DNA of 64,000 nt. Source: CBDFLD01 sp965249005 (GTDB lineage: Bacteria; Acidobacteriota; UBA6911). The stretch is from NCBI GenBank assembly GCA_965249005.1, contig CBDFLD010000006.1, forward strand, positions 1-64,000, given 5' to 3'. Under the pieces are notes generated by a model, which was not told where the DNA came from, did not search any database, and saw only the letters and a program-made list of their open reading frames with translations. The first letter of the stretch is position 1; the number at the start of each line of letters is the position of its first letter. The translations under genes were made by a program, and so were the position numbers. Below are positions 24,327-34,083 of this stretch, piece after piece.

Positions 24327-25868
24327 ATGAAAAAAAAAGAGATTCAGAAGCTTCTCCGTTCGCTGGGAATCCGGAGCAACCAGCCCGGCACCAGTTCAGG
24401 CGGCGAGTGGTTTGCAAGCAGCCGCGATTGGCTCGAAGTCCGCAGCCCAGCCAACGGAGAGCTGCTTGCAAAGGTGGAGCAAACCAGTGCTTCCGACTAC
24501 GGCAGGCTTATAAAGCAATCGCAGAAGTCATTCTCCTCCTGGCAGGCCGTTCCGGCGCCCGCAAGAGGTGAGATTGTCCGCCAACTTGCACAGGCGCTGC
24601 GGGAGAAAAAGGAGGCTCTGGGGCAACTCGTATCCCTCGAGATGGGAAAGATCCTGACGGAGGGCTTGGGCGAGGTTCAAGAGATGATCGATATCTGCGA
24701 CTTTGCCGTGGGGTTGAGCCGGACCCTATCCGGGCCCACGTTGCAAAGCGAGCGTCCAATGCACCGGATGATGGAGCAGTGGCATCCCCTCGGTCCCATC
24801 GGGGTGATCACGGCTTTTAATTTCCCGGTCGCCGTCTGGTCCTGGAATGCCGCGCTGGCTTGGGTTTGCGGAGACACCGTGGTCTGGAAACCCTCGAGCA
24901 AGACACCCTTGTGCGCCATCGCGTGCCAGAACATAGCCCAGGAAGTTTTCCGGGCGAATCACATACGCCCCGGGGTCTCGGCGGTCATGGTCGGACGCGG
25001 CTCGGAGGTAGGAGAACGGCTCATCGCCGATTCCCGAGTGCCACTGATCAGTGCGACGGGGTCCACGCGGATGGGGCGTCGCATCGGCGCGGTGGTAGGG
25101 GGGCGCCTGGGCCGGACGATCCTCGAGTTGGGCGGCAACAACGCTCTGGTCATCTCGGAAAGGGCCGACATGACCGGTGCGCTTGCCGCGGCTTTCTTTG
25201 GTGCCGTCGGCACCGCGGGGCAGCGCTGCACCTCGACCCGCAGACTCATCATCCACGAGAGCATCTATGCGAAATACTGTAAAAAGCTGATTGCCAACTA
25301 CAAGAAGGTCCGCATCGGCGACCCACTCGCCCCCAGGACCCTCATGGGACCGTTGATCGACGAGCAGGCTGTATCGGACTACGAGCAAGCCGTCGCGGCA
25401 GCCCAAGCGCAGGGAGGGAAAATCCTCTTCGGCGGAAACGTTCTCCGCTCTCCATTCGGCCGTCGTACTTTCGTACTGCCGACCCTGATCGAGATTGACG
25501 CCAAAGCGGAGATCGTCCAGCAAGAAACGTTTGCTCCGATTCTCTATTTGATGAAGTACCGGAAGTTGGCGGACGCGGTTTCCATGCACAACGGTGTTCC
25601 CCAGGGGTTGTCATCCGGCATATTTACCGACAGCGTGGCAGAGGCCGAGACGTTTCTCAGTTACAAGGGTTCCGACTGCGGTATTGCCAACGTGAACCTC
25701 GGGACTTCGGGTGCGGAAATCGGTGGGGCCTTCGGAGGCGAAAAGGAGACGGGAGGTGGACGAGAGTCCGGATCCGACGCGTGGAAGGCCTACATGCGGC
25801 GCCAGACGAACACACTAAACTGGGGGGGGGAGATTCATCTCGCCCAGGGAGTGGAGTTTTCTTCCTAG
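24327..25868 (+). CDS. ALDH7-type aldehyde dehydrogenase (aminoadipic semialdehyde dehydrogenase-like)
   Basis: 513 residues from ATG 24327 (GAGGGAGAGGGATCC upstream). NAD-binding and catalytic motifs: FNFPVAVWSWNAAL, VVWKPSSKTP, ELGGNNALVI (Glu base) and GTAGQRCTSTRR (Cys nucleophile). The C-terminal GTSGAEIGGAFGGEKETGGG is the antiquitin (ALDH7) signature, so the natural substrate is probably aminoadipate or piperideine-6-carboxylate semialdehyde from lysine breakdown. The subfamily is assigned from memory of this signature. Confidence 0.88.
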   Translation: MKKKEIQKLLRSLGIRSNQPGTSSGGEWFASSRDWLEVRSPANGELLAKVEQTSASDYGRLIKQSQKSFSSWQAVPAPARGEIVRQLAQALREKKEALGQLVSLEMGKILTEGLGEVQEMIDICDFAVGLSRTLSGPTLQSERPMHRMMEQWHPLGPIGVITAFNFPVAVWSWNAALAWVCGDTVVWKPSSKTPLCAIACQNIAQEVFRANHIRPGVSAVMVGRGSEVGERLIADSRVPLISATGSTRMGRRIGAVVGGRLGRTILELGGNNALVISERADMTGALAAAFFGAVGTAGQRCTSTRRLIIHESIYAKYCKKLIANYKKVRIGDPLAPRTLMGPLIDEQAVSDYEQAVAAAQAQGGKILFGGNVLRSPFGRRTFVLPTLIEIDAKAEIVQQETFAPILYLMKYRKLADAVSMHNGVPQGLSSGIFTDSVAEAETFLSYKGSDCGIANVNLGTSGAEIGGAFGGEKETGGGRESGSDAWKAYMRRQTNTLNWGGEIHLAQGVEFSS

Positions 25869-25995
25869 CTTAGTACTCCTGTTCGTGGGTTGCCGCATCC
25901 GGTATTTTTTTGTGAGGGGCGTTCATGATAAAAAGTCAATCCTGTTGGGGTTTTCACGTATAAGGCTAGATGACGGATTGCCGGGGGAAAAAGGA

Positions 25996-26988
25996 ATGGA
26001 GCTTGCCGCACATATTCAGGAGCTGAATCAGAAGGTCAAGGGTGAGAGTGGAACTATCCAGGAGCTCGTCCGGGAGATTCACCGCGTCATCGTGGGCCAG
26101 AAGTACATGGTGGAACGACTTCTCATCGGCCTCCTCTCCCGCGGCCACATCTTGCTCGAAGGTGTCCCGGGACTTGCCAAGACGCTGACCATCAAGACTC
26201 TCTCCTCGGCCGTCGACACCAAGTTTCAGCGCATTCAGTTCACTCCGGATCTCCTGCCGGCCGATTTGGTCGGCACGATGATCTTCAATCAGAAGGACGG
26301 CACGTTCAGTCCCAAGAAAGGACCGATCTTCGCGAACATCATACTGGCCGATGAGATCAATCGAGCCCCGGCGAAGGTTCAGAGCGCCCTGCTGGAAGCC
26401 ATGCAGGAACGACAGGTAACCATCGGCGAGCACTCCTATCCGCTGGAGGAGCCTTTTCTTGTCTTGGCGACACAAAACCCGATCGAGCAAGAAGGAACCT
26501 ATCCCCTCCCGGAGGCGCAGATCGATCGGTTTATGCTCAAGCTGCGCGTCGACTATCCCAACATTGAGGAAGAGCGCATCATTCTCGACCGGATGTCGAC
26601 GGACGATCCGATCGATGTCGAAAAAGTGGTAACCCAGGACGATATCCATCGCCTGCGGGGAGTGGTTACAGAAGTGTACATGGACGATAGAATCAAGGAC
26701 TACATTGTCCAGCTCGTCTTTGCGACACGCAAGCCCGATGATTACGAACTAGATCTCAAGGAACTGATCCAATTTGGCGCCTCACCCAGGGCGACCATTT
26801 TCCTGGCGCAGGCTGCGCGGGCACACGCTTTCATCAAGGGACGCGGCTACGTCACCCCCGAGGACATCAAGGCCATCGGACTGGATGTCCTCCGGCATCG
26901 CATCATCTTGACGTACGAAGCGGAAGCCGAGGAAGTGACTCCAGAAACGGTCATTACCAGGATCTTTGACGCCGTCCAGGTACCGTAG
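25996..26988 (+). CDS. MoxR family AAA+ ATPase
   Basis: 330 residues from ATG 25996 (GGGGAAAAAGGA upstream). Walker A in GVPGLAKTLT, Walker B in ILADEINRAP, sensor region LATQNPIEQEGTYPLPEAQ and the C-terminal lid DIKAIGLDVLRHRI. MoxR ATPases act as chaperones for partner proteins with VWA domains. It is the first gene of an eight-gene MoxR-DUF58-Bat operon. Confidence 0.95.
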   Translation: MELAAHIQELNQKVKGESGTIQELVREIHRVIVGQKYMVERLLIGLLSRGHILLEGVPGLAKTLTIKTLSSAVDTKFQRIQFTPDLLPADLVGTMIFNQKDGTFSPKKGPIFANIILADEINRAPAKVQSALLEAMQERQVTIGEHSYPLEEPFLVLATQNPIEQEGTYPLPEAQIDRFMLKLRVDYPNIEEERIILDRMSTDDPIDVEKVVTQDDIHRLRGVVTEVYMDDRIKDYIVQLVFATRKPDDYELDLKELIQFGASPRATIFLAQAARAHAFIKGRGYVTPEDIKAIGLDVLRHRIILTYEAEAEEVTPETVITRIFDAVQVP

Positions 26989-27040
26989 GACGCAACGCCG
27001 TGCGCGGCATTAAAAACCCAGCAAGAGAAGGACCCCCGTC

Positions 27041-27919
27041 ATGCTGCCAAGAGAGATCATTCGGAAGATTCGCCGCATCGAGATCACGACAAACCGTCTC
27101 GTCAATGAATCTCTTGCCGGCGAGTATCACTCCGTCTTCAAAGGCCGGGGGATGGAGTTCGATGAGGTGCGCGAGTACCAGCACGGAGATGACATCCGAA
27201 GTATCGATTGGAACGTCACCTCGCGCACCGGGCACCCTCACGTAAAGCGCTACGTGGAAGAGCGAGAGCTCACGGTCATGCTGCTGGTCGATGCTAGCGC
27301 GTCCGGGGCGTTTGGTTCCGCGGAAAAAATGAAAGGGGAAATCGCTGCAGAGATTTCCGCCTTACTCGCGTTTTCAGCAACCAAGAACAACGATCGGGTC
27401 GGCGCCATTCTTTTCACGGACCATGTAGAGAAGTTCATTCCCCCTCGCCGCGGACGAAAACACGTGCTCCGAGTTATCCGAGAGCTGCTCTACTACCGTC
27501 CGATCGGTCGCGGCACTCGTATCCAGAAGGCCCTGGAACGTCTGAACTTATTGATTCGGAAGCGTGCCGTCGTTTTCCTTATCTCGGATCTGCTCGATCA
27601 AGGCTACGAGCAAGCTCTCAAGGTGGCCAACCGGAAGCATGATCTCATCGGCATTCAGATCTACGACCCCCGCGAGCAGGAGCTTCCCGACGTAGGCATT
27701 CTGGAACTCAGGGATGCCGAAACAGGCGAGATCATGCTGGTGGACACTGCGATCCGCAAGGTCCGGGAGTTGTATCGAAAGAATTGGGAAAGTAATCAAA
27801 CCAGGCAAACCAGATTGTTCAAATTGCATCAGATCGACCACGTCCTGATCAATGCGGCGCGACCCTATGACGTGCCCTTGGTAAGATTCTTCGAGGAGCG
27901 AGCCAGGCGTCAGCGGTGA
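27041..27919 (+). CDS. DUF58 protein (VWA-like)
   Basis: 292 residues. The DUF58 signature GDDIRSIDWNVTSRTG lies near residue 50 after FKGRGMEFDEVREYQ. A MIDAS-like DASASG follows near residue 87. Normal length and without membrane segments. Always found with MoxR ATPases; presumed substrate or partner of the ATPase. Confidence 0.95.
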   Translation: MLPREIIRKIRRIEITTNRLVNESLAGEYHSVFKGRGMEFDEVREYQHGDDIRSIDWNVTSRTGHPHVKRYVEERELTVMLLVDASASGAFGSAEKMKGEIAAEISALLAFSATKNNDRVGAILFTDHVEKFIPPRRGRKHVLRVIRELLYYRPIGRGTRIQKALERLNLLIRKRAVVFLISDLLDQGYEQALKVANRKHDLIGIQIYDPREQELPDVGILELRDAETGEIMLVDTAIRKVRELYRKNWESNQTRQTRLFKLHQIDHVLINAARPYDVPLVRFFEERARRQR

Positions 27920-27959
27920 GCGGACCGCCGGCCAAGGCTCGAGACAGAAACACAAACTC

Positions 27960-29072
27960 ATGTTCACGTACAGTCCGATGCTCACCCTGAAGATTTCGCT
28001 GCGAACCACCCTGATCACCCTGTTGCTGGTTTGGAGTTCAGGGCGTGGACAGGACAATGCGGCTCCCCCAGCCGACCTGGGCCAGGAAGAACAAGCCGGG
28101 CCCGCCGGATTTGAGATACGAGTCGATGCCGATCCACCGAAGGCCACCGTGGGAGATTACATCACGCTCCAATACTTGTTTCTGGTTCCGGAGGGACACA
28201 AGATCCGGCTTCCCTCGGTTGCGGCCACCTCGGGGGAGTTCACCATCATCGAGTCCTTCCCCGCCGATGCTCTCCCTGTTGGCCCCGGCGAGTCCCCGGA
28301 CCAGCAGGCGGAGCCGAAGGTGCCAGCGGACAAAAGTGGCGTGCGCTCCACCGCCAGCATGGTCGTCACTCTATACAAGTTGGGGGAGTTTCAGTTTCCT
28401 GCGCTCCAGTTTGCACTGATTGATGCATCGGGACAGGAGATGATGGTCGAGAGCCCGCCGGTTACGATCCAGATCGAGAGTGTTTTGACCGAAGCGGACA
28501 GCGAGCTGAAGCACCTCAAGACACAGGCCGAAATCGTCGAACCGGTCTCATGGTTGCTGTGGACCGCCGTGGGCATCCTCGCCCTCATCCTTGTCGCGTT
28601 GGCCTGGTGGCTCTGGCAACGGGGACGACGGAGGGAAGAGCTCCCATCGCCACGGCAGCCGGGCCTCGACGCCTTCGCCGCCGCGAAGGCCGAGATCCGT
28701 GATCTGCTGGGCCGCGGTTTACTGGAGAAGGGCTTCGTCAAGCAGTTCTACGTGGCCCTTTCGGAGATCGTCAGAAAGTTGCTCGAGGCAGGGTATGAGA
28801 TCCAGACACTCGAGAAGACGACAGATGAGATCATGGAGAGCCTTCGGAGGGGGAGGGATGATTCGGACCCGGGCGGGGAATTCACCATCATCGAACAGCT
28901 CCTGCTCGAATTCGATCTTGTCAAGTTTGCCAAGTATATCCCGAATCAATCCAGCAACGAGCGGGCCGTCCAGGGCGCATATCAGATCCTGACCTGGGGC
29001 AAACAGCGTAGAGATCAACGCGCCGTCGCCAAAGAAGCTGAGTCCAAAACGGAAACCACGCATGTAACATAA
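27960..29072 (+). CDS. BatD-like/DUF4381-like membrane protein
   Basis: 370 residues: N-terminal signal (residues 8-28), a periplasmic beta domain (about 40-190), a membrane helix near 202-222 (LWTAVGILALILVALAWWLW) and a cytoplasmic helical domain (LEAGYEIQTLEKTTDEIM). It has the architecture of shortened BatD proteins placed between DUF58 and BatA. Likely helps assemble the VWA complex across the membrane. Confidence 0.75.
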   Translation: MFTYSPMLTLKISLRTTLITLLLVWSSGRGQDNAAPPADLGQEEQAGPAGFEIRVDADPPKATVGDYITLQYLFLVPEGHKIRLPSVAATSGEFTIIESFPADALPVGPGESPDQQAEPKVPADKSGVRSTASMVVTLYKLGEFQFPALQFALIDASGQEMMVESPPVTIQIESVLTEADSELKHLKTQAEIVEPVSWLLWTAVGILALILVALAWWLWQRGRRREELPSPRQPGLDAFAAAKAEIRDLLGRGLLEKGFVKQFYVALSEIVRKLLEAGYEIQTLEKTTDEIMESLRRGRDDSDPGGEFTIIEQLLLEFDLVKFAKYIPNQSSNERAVQGAYQILTWGKQRRDQRAVAKEAESKTETTHVT

Positions 29073-29169
29073 TAAATGAAGATGAAATTGAAGCTATCAA
29101 CCGTCCTCCGAATTTCCATACTGCTACGACCGAAGCGGAAAGCGGTTAGCGGAAAGCGGACAGCTGCTT

Positions 29170-30159
29170 ATGCACTTCGCTAATTCATGGATTCTGATTC
29201 TCCTCGCGTTGATTCCGGGACTGGTCTGGCGCTATGTTGTGGGGCAGAACCGCGGCCAGGGAAGCCTGCGTTTCGCATCGACGATGGCCCTGGAGGGCAT
29301 GGGGCCGGGCTGGAGCGTGTACGTGCGTCACTTGTTGTTTGGGCTGAAGATGCTCGCCATCGCGCTGGTAGTCGTCGCGCTGGCACGCCCCCAACAGGGA
29401 ATCGAGGAAGAGATCCTGCTGACCGAGGGCGTGGATATCGTAGTTGCCCTGGATGCTTCCGGCAGCATGGCCGCCGAAGATTTCGAGCCACGCAATCGCC
29501 TATTCGTGGCAAAGAGCGTCGTCCAAAGATTTGTCAACGGTCTCCAGTACGATCGTGCCGGATTGGTCGTGTTTGCTGGCAAGGCTTTCACTCGCGCTCC
29601 TTTGACCCTCGATTACGGGGTCTTGCGGAACGTCGTGGAGAACATCCGGCTGGGAGCCATTGAAGACGGGACCGCGATCGGAAGTGCTCTGGCCACCTCG
29701 CTGAACAGGCTGAGAGACAGCAATGCAAAGAGCAAGGTGGTCATCTTGGTAACCGATGGGGTGAACAATCGCGGAGAAGTTCAACCCCTGGATGCCGCCA
29801 AGATCGCCCAAACACTGGACGTCAAGGTTTATACGATTGGCGTCGGAAGTCACGGTTCGGCCCGTTTTCCCGTCAACGATCCGACGTACGGCAAGGTCTA
29901 CGTAAACTTGCCGGTGGAAATCGACGAAGACTCTCTCCGGAAGATCGCCGATATGACAGGTGCCAAGTATTACCGAGCCACCGACCGCATGTCATTGGAG
30001 GACGTTTTCGATGAAATCGCGAGCCTGGAAAAAACGACAATCGAGGTGAAATCGTATACCCATTACAACGAGCGCTTCATGGAGTATCTGGCGTGGGCTT
30101 GCTGCATCTTCCTGGCCGCGACCATCGCCGGATTCTCCCGCTTCCGCAAGTTGCCGTAA
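29170..30159 (+). CDS. batA: BatA, VWA-domain membrane protein
   Basis: 329 residues. Two N-terminal membrane helices (residues 5-20 and 50-72), a VWA domain at 85-290 with the metal-site motif DASGSMAAED, and a last helix at 300-320. The cytoplasmic or periplasmic VWA domain binds divalent metal and partners. The gap before it (29073-29169) holds tandem GCGGAAAGCGG copies. Confidence 0.9.
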   Translation: MHFANSWILILLALIPGLVWRYVVGQNRGQGSLRFASTMALEGMGPGWSVYVRHLLFGLKMLAIALVVVALARPQQGIEEEILLTEGVDIVVALDASGSMAAEDFEPRNRLFVAKSVVQRFVNGLQYDRAGLVVFAGKAFTRAPLTLDYGVLRNVVENIRLGAIEDGTAIGSALATSLNRLRDSNAKSKVVILVTDGVNNRGEVQPLDAAKIAQTLDVKVYTIGVGSHGSARFPVNDPTYGKVYVNLPVEIDEDSLRKIADMTGAKYYRATDRMSLEDVFDEIASLEKTTIEVKSYTHYNERFMEYLAWACCIFLAATIAGFSRFRKLP

Positions 30160-30163
30160 ACCC

Positions 30164-31198
30164 ATGTATTTTGCTAGATCTGAGTATCTCAACCTGTTCT
30201 GGGCGCTTCCTGTTCTGGTGGTCTTTTTCTACTGGTCCTTTCGCGGCCGACGCCGGAAGCTGGAATCGGTGATCTCTCCCTCTCTGCTTTCGGCCCTCAC
30301 GAGGGAGTTCAGTCGGAAGAAAGCCATTGCCCGTGCGCTGTTCATCGTCGGCTTCTTCATTTTTGGCATCTTGGCTCTCGCCCGTCCTCAGTGGGGGAGC
30401 CGGCTGGAAACCGTACGCAGGCAAGGAATCGACCTGATTGTCGCGCTGGACACTTCCTACAGCATGAACGCTGAGGATATTTCACCTTCCCGTCTGGACA
30501 AGGCAAAGAGTGAGACACGTTCACTGATTGAAAAACTAAAGGGAGACCGGGTCGGACTGGTGAGCTTCGCGGGGACGGCCATCGTTCAGTGTCCGCTTAC
30601 CCTCGATTACGGTGCATCCAGACTCTTTTTGGACATCATCAACACGGAGATTATTCCCGAGCCTGGCACGTCTCTGGCGGAGGCCATAAAAACGGCGACC
30701 CGGGCCTTCAGCGAGCGGGAAAAGAAATACAAGGTTCTGGTCATCTTTACCGACGGAGAAGACCTGGAGGGCAATATTGATTCTGCCACCAAAGAGGCCC
30801 AACAAGGGGGTGTTATAATTTATACGGTTGGAATCGGGACCCCCGAGGGAAGGCCGATACCGATTCGCGATGAGAAAGGCGGCATTGCGGATTATCGAAG
30901 GGACAGCGGGGGACAGGTTGTGGTGAGCCGTCTGGACGAACGGATTCTGGCAAGGGTAGCAACAGAAACCGGCGGCAAGTATCTAAGGGCTACAACCGGA
31001 GAGAGCGAACTGGATGAAATTTATGAAGCCATCTCGAATCTCGATAAGAAGGAGTTGGAATCGAGGTTGTTTCAGAATTTCGAGGACCAGTTTCAATACC
31101 CCCTGACCCTTGCCTTCGTATTTCTTGTTGCGGAGGGGTTTCTCAGTGAGCGGCGCAAGCCGCGAAGATCATGGGTGGGAAGATTCAGTCACGAGTGA
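30164..31198 (+). CDS. batB: BatB, VWA-domain membrane protein
   Basis: 344 residues, starting 5 bases after batA. Same build as BatA: two N-terminal helices, VWA with DTSYSMNAED (DxSxS metal site) and a C-terminal helix near 310-325 (YPLTLAFVFLVAEGFL). BatA and BatB probably act as a pair. Confidence 0.9.
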   Translation: MYFARSEYLNLFWALPVLVVFFYWSFRGRRRKLESVISPSLLSALTREFSRKKAIARALFIVGFFIFGILALARPQWGSRLETVRRQGIDLIVALDTSYSMNAEDISPSRLDKAKSETRSLIEKLKGDRVGLVSFAGTAIVQCPLTLDYGASRLFLDIINTEIIPEPGTSLAEAIKTATRAFSEREKKYKVLVIFTDGEDLEGNIDSATKEAQQGGVIIYTVGIGTPEGRPIPIRDEKGGIADYRRDSGGQVVVSRLDERILARVATETGGKYLRATTGESELDEIYEAISNLDKKELESRLFQNFEDQFQYPLTLAFVFLVAEGFLSERRKPRRSWVGRFSHE

Positions 31199-31329
31199 GC
31201 CGAGCCATGACAAGGGTGACCAGACAGGAAGAATCACTGGAAGACTCAATGGATCATCGTCTCCAAACCGAGGTGGAACGAATCAGTTCCCGCCAGAAGC
31301 ATTCCCCTGCCCGCTCCCGGGTCCACACA

Positions 31330-32157
31330 ATGACGTCTGCACCAATGGCCAGAACACTTTGCGTCGCTGCGATGCTGGCCACGGCGAGCATGATGGCGCA
31401 CGCTCAATCCGTCGCCCGAATGAACCAGGATGGGAACCAGCTCTACGATCAGGGCGAGTATGAGCAGGCGGAAAAAGTATACTCTCAGGCCCAGGCCGAG
31501 GCTCCCGAAAAACCCGAGCTCTACTACAACCTTGGAAATGCACTGATCCGACAAAAGAAGTTTGATCAGGGCATCCAGGCACTCCGCCAGTCGAACTCCA
31601 AGGGCGGCAAGGGATTGCAGCAGAGCGGGTGGTTTAATACCGGCCACGCCATGTTTCAAATGGAGAAATATCCGGAGGCAGTAGAGGCTTTCAGCCAGGC
31701 ACTGAGGATCAACCCGGCCGATCCGGATGCAAAGCACAACCTGGAACTGGCACTACAGAAGCTCGAGCAGCAGAACCAAAACCAGTCGGGCAAAGATCAG
31801 GATCAGGATCAGGACGAACAAGACAAAAACGACGATTCCTCGCAAGACCAAGGCGATTCACAAGATCAAGACCAGCAGAACAGCCCGGATCAGCAGCAAG
31901 GAGAGCAACAGCAGCAGGATTCGACGCCGCAAGAATCTCCCAGCGAACAGAACGACTCGGAGACAGCATCTGCAAACCCCGAGGACTCCGGCCAGGCGGC
32001 GGATCCCAAATCTACGGAATCCGCTCCTCGCGATGGGACTTTCACCAAAGAGCAGGCGCTGCAGTTACTGGATGCACTCGCAAACCAAGAACTTGCAGAT
32101 CAACGGAAGAGGCAGGAGCGTAGGGCACGGACAAGGACGAAGGCAAAGGATTGGTAG
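31330..32157 (+). CDS. batC: BatC, secreted TPR protein
   Basis: 275 residues from ATG 31330, chosen because a signal peptide (MARTLCVAAMLATASMMAHA, from the next Met) follows at once; the frame is open back to the end of batB. TPR repeats at about 30-135 (ELYYNLGNALIRQKKFDQGI, AVEAFSQALRINPADPDAKH) are followed by a long Gln/Asp/Asn-rich low-complexity stretch and a basic tail (QERRARTRTKAKDW). Confidence 0.8.
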   Translation: MTSAPMARTLCVAAMLATASMMAHAQSVARMNQDGNQLYDQGEYEQAEKVYSQAQAEAPEKPELYYNLGNALIRQKKFDQGIQALRQSNSKGGKGLQQSGWFNTGHAMFQMEKYPEAVEAFSQALRINPADPDAKHNLELALQKLEQQNQNQSGKDQDQDQDEQDKNDDSSQDQGDSQDQDQQNSPDQQQGEQQQQDSTPQESPSEQNDSETASANPEDSGQAADPKSTESAPRDGTFTKEQALQLLDALANQELADQRKRQERRARTRTKAKDW

Positions 32158-32199
32158 GATTCCGTCCTTGCCAGCTAGCCAATTCACGGACCAAACGGG

Positions 32200-34080
32200 A
32201 TGACGGAGACAATGTTGTCGCGCCGACTCGGAACGTCACGACAGATTCGGGGGATGCTCTTTCTCTCCTTATGGTTTCCCTGGCAGGTCCGGGGACAAGA
32301 CGTCCAGGTTTCTGCCAGCGTGAATACTTCGGAGGTGGCGGTGCAGTCCGACTTCCAGTTCACCGTCACCGTAACGGGACCTGATAGCAGATCGGTGGAT
32401 TCTCCAAAGCTCCCGCCCATGACCAACTTCCGCGTGGTCGCGGGACCGAGTGTCAGCACTCAGTTTCAATGGGTCAATGGGCGCTCGAGCTCATCCAAGA
32501 GTTTCACGTACGTGCTACTACCGGAAGCACAAGGCGATTTCACGATTGACCCCGTCGAGGTGGCCCTGGGCGGTGCTTCCTACCGGACTAGCCCCGTCCA
32601 AGTTCGAGTAACGGACAAGCCTGCCCGGGGGCGCGCGTCGCCGGCGCCTCGCGATCCCCGCGATCCGTTCGGCTCTCTGGACCCACTCGACCCCTTCGGC
32701 AGGCGAGCCCGCCGTTCCAGCCAGCAGACCCAGATTGAAGACGAAATATTCGTGGGCGCAGAACTGGACCGCAGCTCGGCTTTTCAGGGACAGCAGGTAA
32801 CCTTGACCTACTACTTGTATACGCAAGTGCGCGTAACCGGGCTCCAGCTGCACGAGAGCCCTCCGTTGACGGGCTTCTGGGTTGAGGATCTCGAGGTGGC
32901 GTCCAACCCCCAGCCCATTCGCAAGGTGGTGCAAGGAGAGGAGTATCACGCATACCTGATCAAACGCCAAGCGCTCTTCCCGAACACGCCGGGCAAACTG
33001 TCGATCCCCCCCTCGACCTTCGCTATCTCTGCCAGAGGGGACGGCGACTTCTTCAGCGTCTTCAGCCAGACCGAGACCGTGTATCGAAAGAGCAACGAGC
33101 CCGTGCTGGAGGTGCGTCCCTGGCCGGACGAAGGGAGGCCCGCGGCCTTCAGCAATGCCGTGGGGTCTTACAACCTCAGCAGCAGCCTGGATAAAGAAGC
33201 GGTCAAGACCGGAGAGGCCGTGGTACTCCGGATCCGCCTCTCCGGGAGGGGAAACCTCAAGGTGATCTCGGATCTCCAGCTGCCTCCGCTGCCGGATTTC
33301 ACGATCTACTCCTCCAAACACGAGGAGAATATCAGAGCCTTGGAGGAGACCATTATTGGAGGAGACAAGACGTGGGAGTATGTCATCGTGCCCAAATCAC
33401 CGGGCGAACAGATGATCGAGCCCATCGAGTTTGCCTACTTCGATCCAAACAAAGAGGCCTATGAGACCCTGATCACTTCAATCTTGAAACTCAGCGTCGA
33501 GCCAGGGGAAACGACGTCTGGCCCTATTTCCACTCTCTCCGGAATCGGCAAGCGCAATGTCACCCGGCAAGGAACCGACATTCACTTCATCAAGCTTGCG
33601 CCAGTGGCCTTGTCGCTGACCAGCGATCCTCCGTACAAGCTCGGGTGGTTCTATCTGGTCGCCGCTGTCCCGTTGCTGTTCAATCTGGGTGCGTTCTTGT
33701 ATCAGCGCGCGCGCGCGCGCGATGAGGGGAACCAGTCCCTGGCTCGCCGGCGAAAGGCACGGAGAGCCGCTCTGGCACGGCTGAAAGCAGCAGAAAGGAC
33801 CGGCAAGGAACAGGCGCGACCGTTTTACGATGGAGCCTCTTTGGCTCTGACCGGATATCTGTCCGACCGCTTCGGCCTCACCGAAATCGAGGTGACCGGT
33901 GACACGCTGGAGAGAACCCTTCGGGGCAAGTCCGTGACGGCTGAAACGGTGCGGGAGGTTTCCGAGTGTATCCAGGAATGTGACTTCGGCCGTTTCGTCA
34001 GCGCTTCTGATTCGTCCGCTCGCGCAGGCGCGCTTGCCAAGAGGATTCGCAAAGTCATCGACAAGCTCGAAGATGCGTGA
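32200..34080 (+). CDS. batD: BatD, oxygen-tolerance family membrane protein
   Basis: 626 residues. Signal peptide at 1-30, several Ig-like beta domains to about 480 (VNTSEVAVQSDFQFTVTVTG, SSAFQGQQVTLTYYLYTQVR), a membrane helix near 487-505 (GWFYLVAAVPLLFNLGAFLY), then a cytoplasmic helical domain. An uninterrupted (CG)8 tract lies at 33706-33721 just after the membrane helix. The Bat proteins were named for aerotolerance in Bacteroides. Confidence 0.9.
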   Translation: MTETMLSRRLGTSRQIRGMLFLSLWFPWQVRGQDVQVSASVNTSEVAVQSDFQFTVTVTGPDSRSVDSPKLPPMTNFRVVAGPSVSTQFQWVNGRSSSSKSFTYVLLPEAQGDFTIDPVEVALGGASYRTSPVQVRVTDKPARGRASPAPRDPRDPFGSLDPLDPFGRRARRSSQQTQIEDEIFVGAELDRSSAFQGQQVTLTYYLYTQVRVTGLQLHESPPLTGFWVEDLEVASNPQPIRKVVQGEEYHAYLIKRQALFPNTPGKLSIPPSTFAISARGDGDFFSVFSQTETVYRKSNEPVLEVRPWPDEGRPAAFSNAVGSYNLSSSLDKEAVKTGEAVVLRIRLSGRGNLKVISDLQLPPLPDFTIYSSKHEENIRALEETIIGGDKTWEYVIVPKSPGEQMIEPIEFAYFDPNKEAYETLITSILKLSVEPGETTSGPISTLSGIGKRNVTRQGTDIHFIKLAPVALSLTSDPPYKLGWFYLVAAVPLLFNLGAFLYQRARARDEGNQSLARRRKARRAALARLKAAERTGKEQARPFYDGASLALTGYLSDRFGLTEIEVTGDTLERTLRGKSVTAETVREVSECIQECDFGRFVSASDSSARAGALAKRIRKVIDKLEDA

Positions 34081-34083
34081 ACC

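Noticed and set aside
31171..31329. Long N-terminal extension of BatC
   Set aside because: A signal peptide begins at 31330-31345; the upstream part is charged and overlaps the end of batB.
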